Assembly: GCF_021976095.1 (NCBI RefSeq)
Contig: NW_025813526.1
Coordinates: 10,319,577 to 10,383,576, forward strand
Source of the DNA: Xenia sp. Carnegie-2017
Taxonomy: Eukaryota; Cnidaria; Anthozoa; Malacalcyonacea; Xeniidae
Reading direction: 5' to 3'
Length of the DNA stretch: 64,000 nt
Shown here one piece after another: positions 11,990 through 22,984 of this stretch. Positions within the stretch are counted from its first letter, which is position 1. Each line of letters begins with the position of its first letter. The notes under the pieces are model-generated. The model had not been told where the DNA came from. It worked only from the letters and a program-made list of their open reading frames with translations, and did not search any database. The translations under genes were made by a program, and so were the position numbers.

Positions 11990-12690
11990 TGAAATTTGCA
12001 CTTTATCATTTTTTTTATATATTTAAATTTTTATCCCTTTTTTGTTTAAAATATCAGACAGTCTTGATGTAATTTATTTTTTTCCACCTAAATAGATATC
12101 ATATGGTGAAAGACTATCGAAAAGTAATCCACGATGAGAAGATTCGTTATATCTTTCCACAATTAAATGTAAGTGTTTTTTAAAATTAAATTTTTTTTTC
12201 GTTTCTCGTTTACAACAAGTCAATAGTTCTTCTAATCATCTGTTTTATTGTTCGTATATGTATTTCAGCATGAGTAGCTTCAATTTCACGATTATAAGTA
12301 TTATTAATTGTAAAATTATATTTTTTTGACAATTCTTTTTGAATCCCTTGAAATTCACTTTCCTCGTCCGATACTAGTTTCTTAGGAAATTCATTTTCCT
12401 TCAATAAAATATCTTCAAATTTTTTCATAACATTTTTACTAGATTTATTTTGTAATAAACGGACAAATGCATATCTTGAATAAACATCGACTACACATCA
12501 CAAATATCGCGAATTATCATTATATCTTGCCAAATCTTTCATTTCAGCTAAATCAATACTCCACAAATCATTTTTTTCCATACATTTATATTTAAACGAT
12601 TATGTCTTTTCTTTTACTTTTGATGAAAATTATATATATTTTTTATTATCTTTTAAATGTTCGCCTTTTAATAATCTTGCAATTTTTTTT
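11990..12690 (-). pseudogene. Polinton integrase relic (rve-type)
   Basis: Minus-strand relic of a DDE integrase. The first catalytic region around 12500-12570 contains LWSIDLAEMKDLARYN. CVVDVYSRYAF follows, then KLVSDEESEFQGIQKEL (about 12330-12380) as the second Asp region, and a Glu-containing NREIEATHAEI segment (about 12270-12290). This order is that of retroviral-type integrases as carried by Polintons. Broken several times. It lies upstream of the capsid genes on the same strand. Confidence 0.75.
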
Positions 12691-12711
12691 ATAAAATCTT
12701 CATTAATTAAA

Positions 12712-13038
12712 TTAGTCTTCTTCTTCGTTCTTCTCATCATCATCATTTACTATCGTTGGGAGAATAGGGCGATGATAATCAAGCACTGAAAGAAAAATGT
12801 TATTATATATTCTTTCGATTTCATCATTTCCATATTTCTTATAAATTTCTACAAAATCATATTTCTTTCCCATTTTTTCCTCTAAAATTTCATTCATAAT
12901 TTCACTATGATAAACAATGCAATCATATATTGAAATGTTCAATTTATTAGAAAACTCTTTCAACATATAAATAGCTTCTATATCATTATCATTTTCAATG
13001 TCATTACCATTTTTAATATCATTTCCATTTTCATTCAT
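12712..13038 (-). CDS. Unrecognised acidic accessory frame, 108 aa
   Basis: Begins MNENGNDIKNGNDIENDNDI, three imperfect copies of a (N/D)-G-N-D-I unit, and continues into a helical, Lys/Glu-rich body ending in an acidic tail. It lies directly upstream of the integrase relic on the same strand. Function unknown. Confidence 0.4.
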   Translation of the reverse strand: MNENGNDIKNGNDIENDNDIEAIYMLKEFSNKLNISIYDCIVYHSEIMNEILEEKMGKKYDFVEIYKKYGNDEIERIYNNIFLSVLDYHRPILPTIVNDDDEKNEEED

Positions 13039-13137
13039 TTTTCTTTTTTTCTTGCTACGGTTTTCAGTATTTCTTTTTTACTTTTTTTTCTTTAACTTCC
13101 TTTCCTTTGCTTTGTTTTTTCTTTTCTTCTTCACTTT

Positions 13138-13695
13138 TTAATAGATCACGACAAGATTCAACAAATTCTCGCTTTTTTGTGATATAGTTTTTAAGTTGTC
13201 ATCTTTTCTGAAATACACTTTGTAAAATTCATCCGATTTATCAATCATTAAAATATCATTTAGGCCTCTTGATTTGAAACATTCATCCCACTCATCATTA
13301 TCATTATCAGGACAAATAGTTACACTTTCATCAACAGTAAGAGATGATTTTTGTGTTTTTAAAATTAATTTTCCTGATTCACGTTCCAAAATAACACATT
13401 TTTCGTTAGATGAAAACAAAACTTCATACAAACCTTCACCTTCATCTTTACTAGCAATTTATTCAACACGCTTGCTAATTTTTCACATGCTTGCCAATTC
13501 ATTTGCAATTCGTCTTTGCAACACAACCCATCATTGTATGGAGAGTAAACAGATTTTGAAAAAAAAACTTAGCTTGCTAAAACGATTAAAACTGCATACT
13601 TTATTTCCAAGAATTGCTTTTCCAATTGTATAACTTTGTAAAACTGTTACCAAATCTCTAAAGGTTTTTTTGTAAATAGTAAACTCTTGAGCCAT
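13138..13695 (-). pseudogene. Unrecognised Polinton accessory gene
   Basis: Minus-strand gene remains starting near 13695 with MAQEFTIYKKTFRDLVTVL and running to about 13138. A C-terminal part of about 97 residues contains VLFSSNEKCVILERESG and a CPDNDNDEWDECF stretch. Broken about twice. No family recognised. Confidence 0.4.
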
Positions 13696-13896
13696 TTGTT
13701 TTATCTTTTCCTTAAAAACTTATACCGATGTGTTGTTTGAAAGTATATGAAATCAAATGATACAAAACATGAAAAATAAGATGAATATATACCCTACAAA
13801 AAATCAACAATTTTATATATTTTTTACAAAAAAATCAACAATTTTTTTTTACGAAATTATCAACAAATGTGTTTCATTAATCCCATTACATTTTTG

Positions 13897-14476
13897 TTAT
13901 ATTAATAAATGGTCCCTTAAAAAAATATAAGTCTTTACCAATATTTTTTCTATATATTTTTGTTCATTTAAATAAATATTATTATGCTCTCTGAGATATG
14001 ATTTATATTTTAAAATAAACTTATAAATTTTTTTTTGATCCGTAATTTTAAACTCATTATTCTTTGATAAAAAGTCAACAACATAATTGTTAGAAAAAGT
14101 TTTTTTAAAAAATTTCTTATCGAATTGAAACAAACAAATTCCATTAAAATAACAATGAATTAACTTATACCCATTCATCATCACCTCCAATACACATAGT
14201 TCCTTCTTCGAACGAATACATATTTTTCATAAATTCCTGTATCTCAAGAATTTTCTTTTCTTGGTATTTTATCTTTCTCATAAATTCTTCTTCAATAATA
14301 TAACATTGATAACAAATATACCACGAAAAAATTAATGAAAAAACTAATAATGTCGCAAAAAATGTTATAATCATTTCATCTACGAGGACTTCCATCAAAT
14401 AAAATCTTTTAATTCCTTGATGTTTTCTTCCAACATGATTATAATGAAGTAAAGTCAATATATTTAACCTTTTCAT
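13897..14476 (-). CDS. Two small unrecognised frames, one with a membrane segment
   Basis: Two minus-strand frames overlap end to start around 14165-14190. The upstream one (14165-14476, 103 aa) has a hydrophobic stretch IITFFATLLVFSLIFSWYI followed by a Glu/Lys-rich helical tail, so it resembles a single-pass membrane protein. The downstream one (13897-14190, 97 aa) is Lys/Asn/Phe-rich. Their overlap and common strand suggest one transcription unit with the genes on either side. Functions unknown. Confidence 0.4.
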
Positions 14477-14599
14477 TTTCCTTCACTTTAGCCATTTCTC
14501 CATTTTTATTGCTCTTATTGTTCTTTATATAAACACCCAAACATAAATTAAAATAATAAAAATAATACATAATATAAACAATAAACAATTATAAATAGT

Positions 14600-16620
14600 A
14601 TTACAATCATCATCATTATTTTCCATTTTCATTCAATAATTTTTTTCTTCTTCAATCAATTTTTCTAATTCTATAGTTTTCTTTTCTTTTTCTTTTTTGT
14701 CAATATCTTGCTCTTTAATCTTGTGGATAAGAGTTTCAATCTCTACATTCAATTTTTCAACATCTAATTTTAAAGCAGTCACTTCTTGAGATTTTACCTA
14801 AATTGTATGCAAAAAAATAAAATATAGTCCTATAAAATTGTTGTTTATTCACATCCATCATCAATTGAATCGATAGTTATAAAATGTTCATAAGGAAAAT
14901 TTTTCCAAATAAATTCATGATAAAAATGATCATTTTCCAAAACTTCGATTCTTGCTTTATATGCTATATTTAAAGTTATTAATTCACCATTTTTTTTTCT
15001 AATTTTTTTAATCTTAAGACTAATAAATCATTTTGTTCTTAAACCCTTCCACATTATTCTGCATCATGTTCATAGTTTTGAATATAATGCAATTTTTTTC
15101 TTAAAATTTTATTTTCATTTTGAATATCTTTACATAATTTTTTTAATGCAACAAGCGTAAAACTTTCGTTAACATCATCCATCTCAAATAAAAAATTATA
15201 ATAAAATTTTCTTAATACAGTTATGAGTATATATATGTATCAATCAACTATCAAGACATCGTCTTTTTCTTCAAGGTTTTTTAGCAATGTTTTATTTATA
15301 TCAATCAATTCATTTTTTTTTCACATAAAGATTTATTTACTATTTTCATTTCTTCATTAGTTTGAAATAATGTTTCTTCTCTTTCTACAAATTCTTTGTT
15401 CTTTTCTTCAGCAATTCGAAGTCTTTCTTCTAAATCCTTTATCTTTTGTTCTGTGATATTTTTTTCCAACATGTAATTTGTGATTCTAACTTGATTCCTA
15501 TAATTTTCAAACGATATTTCAGCTATATTTTTTTATCTTTTTCTCTTTCTTTAAGAGCTTTAAAATATTCACCAAAAATGTATTGATTAGTCTCACGAGA
15601 TAAATCAAAAAATCTATTTATATCCCGTACACAACTCTCTCCATTATCCATATTTAAAATATTTTTATCTTCTCTAATAATTCCTTCACTGTATTTAAAC
15701 CATGTCTTTTTTGTTAACAAATCCAAGCGTTCTCTTTATATGTACCAGTATCGTCTATAGATTGCATACATATTTTAAAATAATCATATTGTTCATCATT
15801 TTTATGGTAAATTCTATAAAAATATTCGTTGGTTAAAACACTGTCTACAAGTAAAAAGTTCTCATCCATTTTTGTTCATGTCTTCATTTGTTCGTTGATC
15901 TTTATACGTGGAATCAGAAAACCAAAAGGTAGATAAATTTGATTTTTTTCATTTTTCTTGAGTCTATTCACATACATTTGAGAATAACTTCCAATAATAT
16001 TAGAGAATTTTAAATCCTCTCCATGCCATTTTTTCAAATCATTATATAAATCAGATGAAACTAACAAATCGTTTAACAAATCAATATATCCACGAATTAA
16101 TGAACATAAAGTAACTTCATTTTCTAACACAACTTCTTTTAAAAATTTTTTCTCTCTCTTTCTTCTTCCTTGTAAGCTTTATTTATTCTTTCCAAGGTTT
16201 CAGGAGGGATAGAGGCCATTAATATCTTTATATACAATATACAAACCAAAACTTCATGCAACGATACTATTGATATGATTGAATAGTAAATTTTACAACA
16301 AATGTTTATAACAACAACCATCCAAGTAAATAAATACTTCGTGATTTACGTTTTTCTTTAAAAACAAATTGTGCTCATTTTCTTCATATTTATTCAAGTC
16401 GAAAAACACCTCTTCGTTTTTTTCTTTATTATACCATGGAGTATTTCTTAAATCGTTGTAAAATTGTTCATTCTTCAAAATATATCTAATAATCGGAATT
16501 TAATCATAGTCAATTTCTCATTACAGACAATTTTGTCTTTTAGAAAATCTTTCCTTTTTTTCAGGTATTTTTTCCCATTCAGAAAGATATGTTTGTGCTC
16601 TTTTTAAATTTTGCTCCATA
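14600..16620 (-). CDS. Cluster of short minus-strand accessory frames
   Basis: Several short Lys/Glu/Asn-rich frames run on the minus strand: 15523-15726 (starts MDLLTKKTWFKYSEGI), 15876-16130 (MLENEVTLCSLIRGYIDLL), 16139-16321 and 16293-16478 (MKNEQFYNDLRNTPWYN). Between 14640 and 15500 only broken coiled-coil-like Glu/Lys tracts are seen. None matches a family I know. They look like remains of small helical accessory proteins of the Polinton fossil, read leftwards from the divergent region at 16621. Confidence 0.35.
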
Positions 16621-16984
16621 TTATATCAATAGAGTTAAGAGAAACAGCAAAATAAACACGTATATATATAAAATAAAACGGGTAAAATTTATGAATTTTT
16701 AACTGAATTTAACTGTAGTAAATGTATATATAAGTATTTTTACCAAATAAGTATAAATATGTTAGTGAATTATCTTTTAATGAATTTATTATTAACAATA
16801 TAAATCATATTGAATACGAAAAAAAATAAATAAAAAAATTCAAAAAAAATTAAAAATGGAAAAAAGAAAAACACTTTATATTATCACAAAATTTTATAAA
16901 AGTTTAAACTTGCTATTTTTATTCATTACTAATAGACAGGGTATAAAACTTAAGTAAAAATATCTATTGCTAGCATAAGTGCAA
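16621..16984. promoter_or_regulatory. Divergent intergenic region of Polinton block 1
   Basis: About 360 bases of AT-rich non-coding DNA separate the minus-strand block (to the left) from the plus-strand Cys-rich gene array (to the right). Bidirectional promoter activity is inferred only from gene orientation; no defined motif is claimed. Confidence 0.35.
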
Positions 16985-17205
16985 TATATAGAGATCTATT
17001 TTATAACTATGCTTTTCTTGTAAAGCGTGTCAAAAATATAAAATTCATCATAATTTATACTCATTTCCAAGTCAATTACAACGTATTCATTTTCATGCTG
17101 ACAATTGCTGCAGAGAAAACAAAGAAGAAAAATATTTTGCAAACAAACTGGAAATAGTTGATGAAAATATAAAGAAACTGATTTCTAATAGAGAAATAAG
17201 TAAAA
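16985..17205 (+). pseudogene. Cys-rich repeat family, copy 1
   Basis: First of five tandem copies. It contains CFSCKACQKY, then HFHADNCCRENKEE about 30 residues later. This gives the family pattern C-x2-C-x2-C ... H-x3-CC followed by a charged helix. The start is not clear. Cys/His spacing suggests a small zinc-binding fold (inference). Unrecognised otherwise. Confidence 0.5.
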
Positions 17206-17450
17206 TAACTATGCCCTATGATCACATCTTTAAACTCTACATCAAATTACATTATAAATATTGTTTTAATTGTTCATTTTGTGAAACTCATAATATTAAA
17301 TTATGGTGTTATGGACGTGCGCCATTATGAACTGAAGATTCTATCAACCATCATGCAGAGTTTTGCTGTGAAGGAAACGAAGAATTAAAGAAAAAAATTG
17401 AAAAAGAAATTGAATTTATCGAAAAAGAAAAAATAAAAGGAAAAAAATAA
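17206..17450 (+). pseudogene. Cys-rich repeat family, copy 2
   Basis: Contains HYKYCFNCSFCETHN and HHAEFCCEGNEELKKKIE, then a Glu/Lys helix ending near 17450. Same order and spacing as the neighbouring copies. Broken. It is downstream of copy 1 with almost no spacer. Confidence 0.5.
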
Positions 17451-17535
17451 AATATACAAGAAAGAACAAGAAATATGGTTTATTGTTTTAAATCCATTTT
17501 CATACTAACATTTAGTGGAAAATAACTGATTTATT

Positions 17536-17799
17536 TTGAAAAAAATGTATGAAAATGTAAATAGTATTGCAAATGAAAGATATAAAAAATTATTTTACAA
17601 ATATTGTTTGTATTGTAAAGTATGTCAAAGATATCAAATGGAAGCTTTATATAGTGCTTCATTACCAAAAAATCGAACACATTGTGTTTTTCATCATTTA
17701 TATGTTTGCTGTAAAGAAAAGGAAGAATTAAAAAGAAAAATTGTAGACGAAATTGACTTTATTGAAGAAGAGGGGAAAGAAAAAAAACACTTCACTTGA
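17536..17799 (+). CDS. Cys-rich repeat family, copy 3 (best preserved)
   Basis: Open frame of 87 residues starting MKKMYENVNSIANERYKK. The core reads LFYKYCLYCKVCQRY (about residues 17-31), then HHLYVCCKEKEELKRKI (about 55-71), then an acidic/basic C-terminal helix. The C-x2-C-x2-C plus H-x3-CC arrangement is shared with four neighbours and suggests metal binding. It is the only copy that reads as a simple short gene. No known family is recognised, and it belongs to the accessory set of the Polinton fossil. Confidence 0.55.
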   Translation: MKKMYENVNSIANERYKKLFYKYCLYCKVCQRYQMEALYSASLPKNRTHCVFHHLYVCCKEKEELKRKIVDEIDFIEEEGKEKKHFT

Positions 17800-17829
17800 A
17801 TTTATTGAAAAGAAAACACTTCAAATCAA

Positions 17830-18091
17830 TATGTCATATAAATCCATCAGTAAACTATAGAGCAAATTATTTTATAAATATTGTTATTATTGCAAGTTAT
17901 GTGATGGTTACTAACATTATTTCTTTATAAAAAAATTACCAGCACCAACTTCAGCAGAGATGGTTGATTATCATGTAAACATTTGTTGTAAAGACAAAGA
18001 AGAATTAAAAAGAAAAATTGAAGAGGAAATTAAATTAATAAAGAGAAGAAGAAAAAGGAAAAAAATAAAGACTTGTCAAAAGGGAACTTAA
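17830..18091 (+). pseudogene. Cys-rich repeat family, copy 4
   Basis: Contains LFYKYCYYCKLCDGY and YHVNICCKDKEELKRKIEE, followed by a Lys/Arg-rich tail. Closest to copy 3. Broken. Confidence 0.5.
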
Positions 18092-18156
18092 AGAAATAAA
18101 AAAGAAACACAATATTATATGCTTTTTTATAAGAAATTAGATTTTTTTTTGGAAAA

Positions 18157-18448
18157 ATGGATGAAAATAAAAATGGTAATTTTCTTGAAAATAAAAGTGA
18201 TAATTTTCTTTTAGATGAATGTGATAATTTTCTTGAAAATGAAAGACATAAAAAATTATTTTATAAATATTGTTTTTATTGTAAAAAATGTCAAGATCTC
18301 TTCAGCTTTTATATAACGCATCATTACCAGTATACCCATCAGATTGTATCTTTTATCATACATATACTTGCTGTAAAGAAAAAAAGAATTACAAAAAAAA
18401 ATTGAAAAGGAAGTTAATTTTATTCATAAAGAAAGAAACTATACAACG
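18157..18448 (+). pseudogene. Cys-rich repeat family, copy 5
   Basis: Begins MDENKNGNFLENKSDNFLL with three short repeats of a (D)NFLEN-type unit not seen in the other copies, then LFYKYCFYCKKCQD and, further on, the YHTYTCCKEKKEL half. Broken. The added N-terminal repeats show that copies have diverged in architecture. Confidence 0.5.
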
Positions 18449-18546
18449 GTAAGAAATGTTATTAACAAAACTGAAATTAGAGTATATTTATTTTTAATCC
18501 AACTTTTGTTGTATTACAGAAAGAAAATACAAAAACAAACAAAAAA

Positions 18547-18999
18547 TGAATGAAAATAGTGATATAAAAACAAGACTACAAGAATTATCTTCATTTAATC
18601 ACAACAAACATTTTGCTGCAAAAAGTAACAAAAGAAATAAATGATGTGATAACAAAAAGTTAAAAAGAACATTTTTTACATTCTTACAAATTACGTGATA
18701 AAATTAATGAATTAGAAAAAAAAGATGAAAATGTTTTATCTTTAAAATCAACATCTGGTGAACCAACTGGTTTATTTAATAAATCTAGTGCTCAAAAAAC
18801 ATTAAATTTACTTAGTAAAAAAGAAAAACCAGAAGTATTTGATGAAGGTAAAAAAACATTTGATCTACTTAGTAAAGAGGAAAATCCATTAGTATTTGGT
18901 GCATCTTGTCAATCAAGATTTGGTGTTGTGTCCATGGATTCGTTTATTAAAAAAGAGGAAAAACGACCACCATTTGGTGAACCTAGTGGTTTATTTTAA
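18547..18999 (+). pseudogene. GLF-motif accessory gene
   Basis: Plus-strand gene remains starting near 18547. The C-terminal half carries repeated units: SGEPTGLFNKSS, LLSKKEKPEVF, LLSKEENPLVFGAS and a terminal FGEPSGLF. The repeating E-P-x-G-L-F and L-L-S-K-x-E units suggest a disordered protein with short linear motifs. A loose likeness to FG-rich nucleoporin motifs is noted but not claimed as homology. Follows the Cys-rich array on the same strand. Broken. Confidence 0.45.
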
Positions 19000-19458
19000 A
19001 AACTTTTTTAGTATAACATTTTAAATTGTAAAAACATGTAATAAAATCTTTTTTCTTGATTAAAATTGTTTTGCAATTTTTTACATTTTTTTTCATTTTT
19101 TTACATTATTAAATTTTTTCAACTTTTTTCAACTTTTTACAATAAATTTCATTTTTTTACAATTTTGTCTATATTTATACTTTTTTATATATGCCCTTGT
19201 ATCATAATTATTCAGTCACTCAAAGAGAAAAGATGTCTTTCAAAAGTAGAATTAATTAAATTTTTCAAGATCTGAAATTTTTTTGGTATGTAAATTGGTC
19301 AAAATATATTCATGTTGAGTCTTCTTCATCTTGGTTTTCTTTATTGTCTTCACAAAGCAACAACGTCTTTGGATCAGCCTGTTAATATTGGTGATGATAA
19401 TTGATTTTATCTCCACTTTTTAGTAAGCATATTTTTATTTTTATTATTTATTAACATT
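19000..19458. other. AT-rich spacer, no gene
   Basis: T-rich and A-rich stretches with no frame worth reporting. It may be the 3' flank of the plus-strand accessory genes. Confidence 0.4.
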
Positions 19459-19689
19459 ATGACACTTACTTGTTTAACATCATTTCTTTTTTTAGAACAA
19501 ATTTTGTTAAATATTAGAATGTGTGACATACGAAATAACCCAGTTTATCCATGCCTTCTTTATATGCAGATGAAAAGTTGGTTAAAGTGGTATTGGAGCG
19601 ATAATGAATTTGGTGAATTATTTGAGTCCTTTTATCGATTTTATATTGTGGATAAAGCATTGAAGCGAGACAATTTGTATCATCAATAA
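19459..19689 (+). CDS. Small 'MCDI...NLYHQ' gene at the right end of block 1
   Basis: Plus-strand frame of 76 residues; the conserved part starts at an internal Met, MCDIRNNPVYPC, and ends KALKRDNLYHQ. A related gene with the same ending, ENLYHQ, lies at 29886-30074 at the right end of block 2. The shared core has Trp/Phe-rich helices (W-x-W, ELFESFYRFYIVD). The stop is directly followed by the non-coding right-end repeat. Function unknown. Its survival at two ends suggests a real gene of the element family. Confidence 0.5.
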   Translation: MTLTCLTSFLFLEQILLNIRMCDIRNNPVYPCLLYMQMKSWLKWYWSDNEFGELFESFYRFYIVDKALKRDNLYHQ

Positions 19690-20008
19690 GTTGGATTTTG
19701 GACTTTCCATATTATCATTTTTGAAAACTTGGACTTTGGACTTTCATCAATGTAATTATTTTATATTGTATTTGCAATATATTTTTTTCTATATACTCTT
19801 CTTGTTTATATATTTTATATTACTCTTATTCACTTTTCTAATATATATATATATGTATATTATCACAGGCTCACCCTTCTCTATTTTTATGTTTACTACT
19901 GCTGACTACCTTTAAAACGATCCCCCCGGTTTTTTTTAATATAAAATGTATTATAACTATTTTTAGACATAATGCATTTTATAATAAATAGACTTTTATG
20001 CGATGATA

Positions 20009-20074
<66 letters not shown>

Positions 20075-20085
20075 TTAACTACTTA
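19513..20085 (+). repeat. Right-end repeat of Polinton block 1 (direct copy of 29901-30420)
   Basis: About 570 bp covering the small gene and about 390 bp of non-coding DNA that aligns along its length with 29901-30420 in the same orientation. Shared landmarks are TTGGACTTTGGACTTTCC, a TAATATATATATATATGTATA stretch, TTTTTATGTTTACTAC and the ending TTAGTTAACTAC. An expanded TA run (20010-20072) lengthens this copy. It ends exactly where the PolB relic begins. Confidence 0.75.
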
Positions 20086-20600
20086 TGGGTATAATGACGT
20101 AGAGTCATAATATTTAACCTTTTCATTTTCCTTCACTTCATAATATAAACATGAAGGTGATGTTCTACCACCATATAATGCATCACGGGGATGCAACTGT
20201 AATACATTAAAAAATTCCTCTTTCCCATTTTTTATTTCACTAATGTTTTTATCTTTTAAATATTCACATTCCCACATTTCGACTACCTTATAATTATTTT
20301 CAATTAATTGTTTTGAAAACTGTTTTGTTTGCATTCTTAAAAAATACATTTTTTCTTTTTTCAATGTATAATAATCATCATTATTAAAACATTTATTACA
20401 TCCATGGAAAAAACATCCGTGAAACTGATATACAGTATTATTTTTTCACAATAACCATCAACAAATCTATCTAGAATTTTTCTTTCTCCATTTATGTATA
20501 GGTTGTATTGTAAAGTGTAAAGCATTTCATCTAAATCTGTTCTAAATTCACTTAAATTTTTGACCTCTTCTTCTCTTACCTCTTACATACATTTGTCCTC
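20083..20600 (-). pseudogene. Polinton protein-primed DNA polymerase B relic (partial)
   Basis: Minus-strand fragment of a DNA_pol_B_2-type polymerase. An RFVDGYCE segment followed by a VYQFHGCFFHGC stretch lies around 20400-20490. Then come EMWECEYL-like, HPRDALYGGRTS and finally KYYDSTSLYP at 20083-20110, the Asp-containing polymerase motif A. The gene stops there because the right-end repeat of block 1 begins. The C-terminal catalytic portion is therefore absent from this window. It is a partial fossil. Confidence 0.8.
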
Positions 20601-20880
20601 TAAATGCACCTTTACCAAATTGGTTATTTGCAATTTCAAATGCTTTATCCATTAAGGGTGAATTTACAATTTTTTTTGCTTTAGAACCTAGTATTCCTGA
20701 TTTTGCTATAGCTCTGGCAGCTTTTGCAGATTTTAACGCTAATTACTTTTTACTTAATGCTTTTTTAAATGCAGAATTAAGTGTATTGCGAATTTTAGAA
20801 AACTTAGTAAATCCTCCTTTTTGTCGTCTTCCTCCTCTTTGCCATCTTCCCAGTTTTGTAAATTTAACTTTAAAATTTTA
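20586..20880 (-). pseudogene. Basic, Gly/Arg-rich core-like relic
   Basis: Minus-strand relic, about 90 residues, containing LGRWQRGGRRQKGG near its start, then an Ala/Lys-rich body (KSAKAARAIAKSGILGSK) and an FGKGAFRGQMYVRGKR end. The double-Gly sites resemble processing sites of adenovirus-like proteases, and the composition resembles adenovirus/Polinton core proteins (inference). Sits directly upstream of the PolB relic. Confidence 0.4.
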
Positions 20881-21347
20881 GTTCAGAAATTCAAAATGCG
20901 ATTTTCCAAAAAAGTCTACATATTTGTAATAACAATTGTACTAATTCAGCATAAATAAACAGATATTGCTTTCCATGCAATATTTATTGAATTTACATAT
21001 TATTTACTTTACTTATTTATTTTTTTTTAAAAATAAAAATAAAAAAACGTATAAAAGAAAACGAAAAATTAAAAAAGGAAAATATAGAAAAAAACGCTAA
21101 AGGGAGGAATTTTTGGTGGGTTAGCAGGATTGGCATTAGAGGGACGGACTTGTTAACAAAATATTTAAATAATAAATTAATAAGGAATAATTTTTTTCTG
21201 GTGTAACAAAAAAATGTGTAAAAGAAAAAGAAAAAGGAAAATTATTGTATAAGAGGATCAATAAAAAAACTAAACAAAAGGGTAGTGGATATTTAAAGAC
21301 AATGATGAATTAAAATATAAAAAATAGAAAATTTGTATTTAATTAAT
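20881..21347. other. AT-rich stretch, weak plus-strand basic fragment
   Basis: Around 21040-21270 the plus strand encodes Lys-rich fragments with a Gly-rich GGLAGLAL-type patch, like small basic Polinton proteins. Too decayed to call a gene. Confidence 0.3.
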
Positions 21348-22263
21348 TTATGCCAATATTATTTGAAAAAAATAATTCGTATCTATCAAGTCCATTTTTT
21401 TTAAAATAGATAAAATATCATCACAAGTTGACGTATGAAAATTAGGATCTGTATCAAATATTAATCCCAATTGTTCAAGTGTTAAATAACTACGTGTTGT
21501 TAATGTAAAATTAAGTTTTTCTAATTGTTTACATTTTATAACAAGTAAAGTTATAAAATGATGAAACAATATATTACAATATTTACAAGATAATATACGT
21601 CGTGCATAATCCATATAATTTTCGTTTTCTATGAAAAAATTATAAATTACATGTTTATTTACATTTTTCAATTTAATTTTTTCAATTGTATTAAAAATTT
21701 TTACAAGATATATAAATTTTTACATCACTAACATATTCAAAAAAATATCTATATAACGTATTACACTCTAAGCCTAAATGAAAACTACCTTTTTTTACAA
21801 TCTGAGAATCATGCAAGTAAATGTTGAAATAATCATATAAAATTTTATCCATTTGTTTATCTACATTAAAATAATGATATCTGCAACAAAAATTTGCATT
21901 AAATAATAATATTTTTTCATGTTGCATATAAACTTTGGGTGTCCAATAAGTTGAAATTAAATAAAGATGTTCGGTATTTTCATTCTCCCAACAACGTATT
22001 ATCCCTACTGTACCATATAAAAATTCAATAAAATCTACATTTTAGTAGATGATTTTGAATTTTTCATCATTTGAAAAAGATTTAAAATAAAGTGAATATT
22101 TTAAATCTTCTACAGTTGGTTTAATTTTAAGCACTTTCATTACCGATGGGGTTCTTTTCAATTTTAATAAATTACTGCATACAAAATGCAACGGATATAA
22201 CAATGGGTGTCCAGGATATTCCTTCAATAAAATGGCGAATACTTGAATAGACAAAAAATCCAT
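21348..22263 (-). CDS. Three adjacent unrecognised minus-strand frames
   Basis: Frames at 22042-22263 (MDFLSIQVFAILLKEYPGHP), 21691-21927 (MQHEKILLFNANFCCRYHYF) and 21348-21671 (MKNVNKHVIYNFFIENENYM, 107 aa) follow one another on the minus strand. They are alpha-helical in character, with scattered Cys (SCKYCNILFHHF). The close spacing suggests pieces of one or two genes. No family recognised. A resemblance to the C-terminal parts of ankyrin/SOCS-type proteins is too weak to claim. Confidence 0.35.
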
Positions 22264-22984
22264 ATCGTTGAACTATAAAAAAAGTTATAATAACCGTTAA
22301 TTCTTTGGAGGGTATGTAATGTTTAAAATCCACAAAAAACGGTCTGAAATATAACCAATTTCTTTCTCACTATGTTATCTGCAAAAAATACTAATAAAAA
22401 CAATAAAAAATAAAAAACCATTTAAAAATGAAACAATTGATTTTTAATAGTATATTTATTTATATACATTGTATAGTTAGAGTTAATATCAACTCTGGGT
22501 TTATATTGATTATAATAAAAATTACAAGTATGTCCACCAAAATATCCAACACGACAAATATTTCAATTATGACCTATTATAGCACATGACTTTTGATATA
22601 ACGTTTTTCCATTAATTAACTTCCAAAAATTCACTAGTATAAAAATAGATCAATGGTTTATTTTAACTCGCCTCATAACTTTTTTGTCAGATATTATTTT
22701 TCGTTTCTGACCTTCCTTTTTATTAAAGTGAATTAAATCATTGTCATATTCTTCCTCTTCTTCAATATCCTTGTCATATTCTTCTTCTTCTTCAATATCA
22801 TTGTTATATTATTCTACTTTTTCAATATCTTTGTCATATTCTTTTTCTTCTTCAATATTACCATCTTTTTGTAAATGCATATAAACTTTATCCAATAATC
22901 CGTAAGGGTTTAATAAAGTACAAGCCATATTTCATTTTGTAATATTTTTAATAGAAATTTGTCTTTAATTCGAAAATAATCTAT
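22264..22984 (-). repeat. Non-genic stretch with acidic tandem repeat
   Basis: Mostly AT-rich without a gene. At 22730-22865 a unit of about 33 bp repeats four times imperfectly; on the minus strand it encodes DIEEEEEYD-type units. It may be the remnant acidic tail of an accessory protein. Confidence 0.5.

Larger units (their letters stand above)
3234..20085. mobile_element. Polinton (Maverick) fossil, block 1
   Basis: AT-rich, low-complexity block whose recognisable parts are those of Polintons: an F54H12.2-type major capsid relic (8640-9935, minus), a minor capsid relic (10916-11860, minus) and a retroviral-type integrase relic (11990-12690, minus). Many small accessory frames lie to the right, on both strands. 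No ATPase or protease could be recognised. The left end is in or beyond the gap; the right end is the repeat that recurs at 30420. It is broken in tens of places. It predates Gypsy copy 1, which sits inside it, so it is the older element; no absolute age is offered. Confidence 0.8.

Noticed and set aside
8640-20085. Bacterial or giant-virus contamination as the source of the AT-rich block
   Set aside because: Animal retroelements are inserted in it, and the parts recognised are those of Polintons, so it is better read as an integrated fossil.
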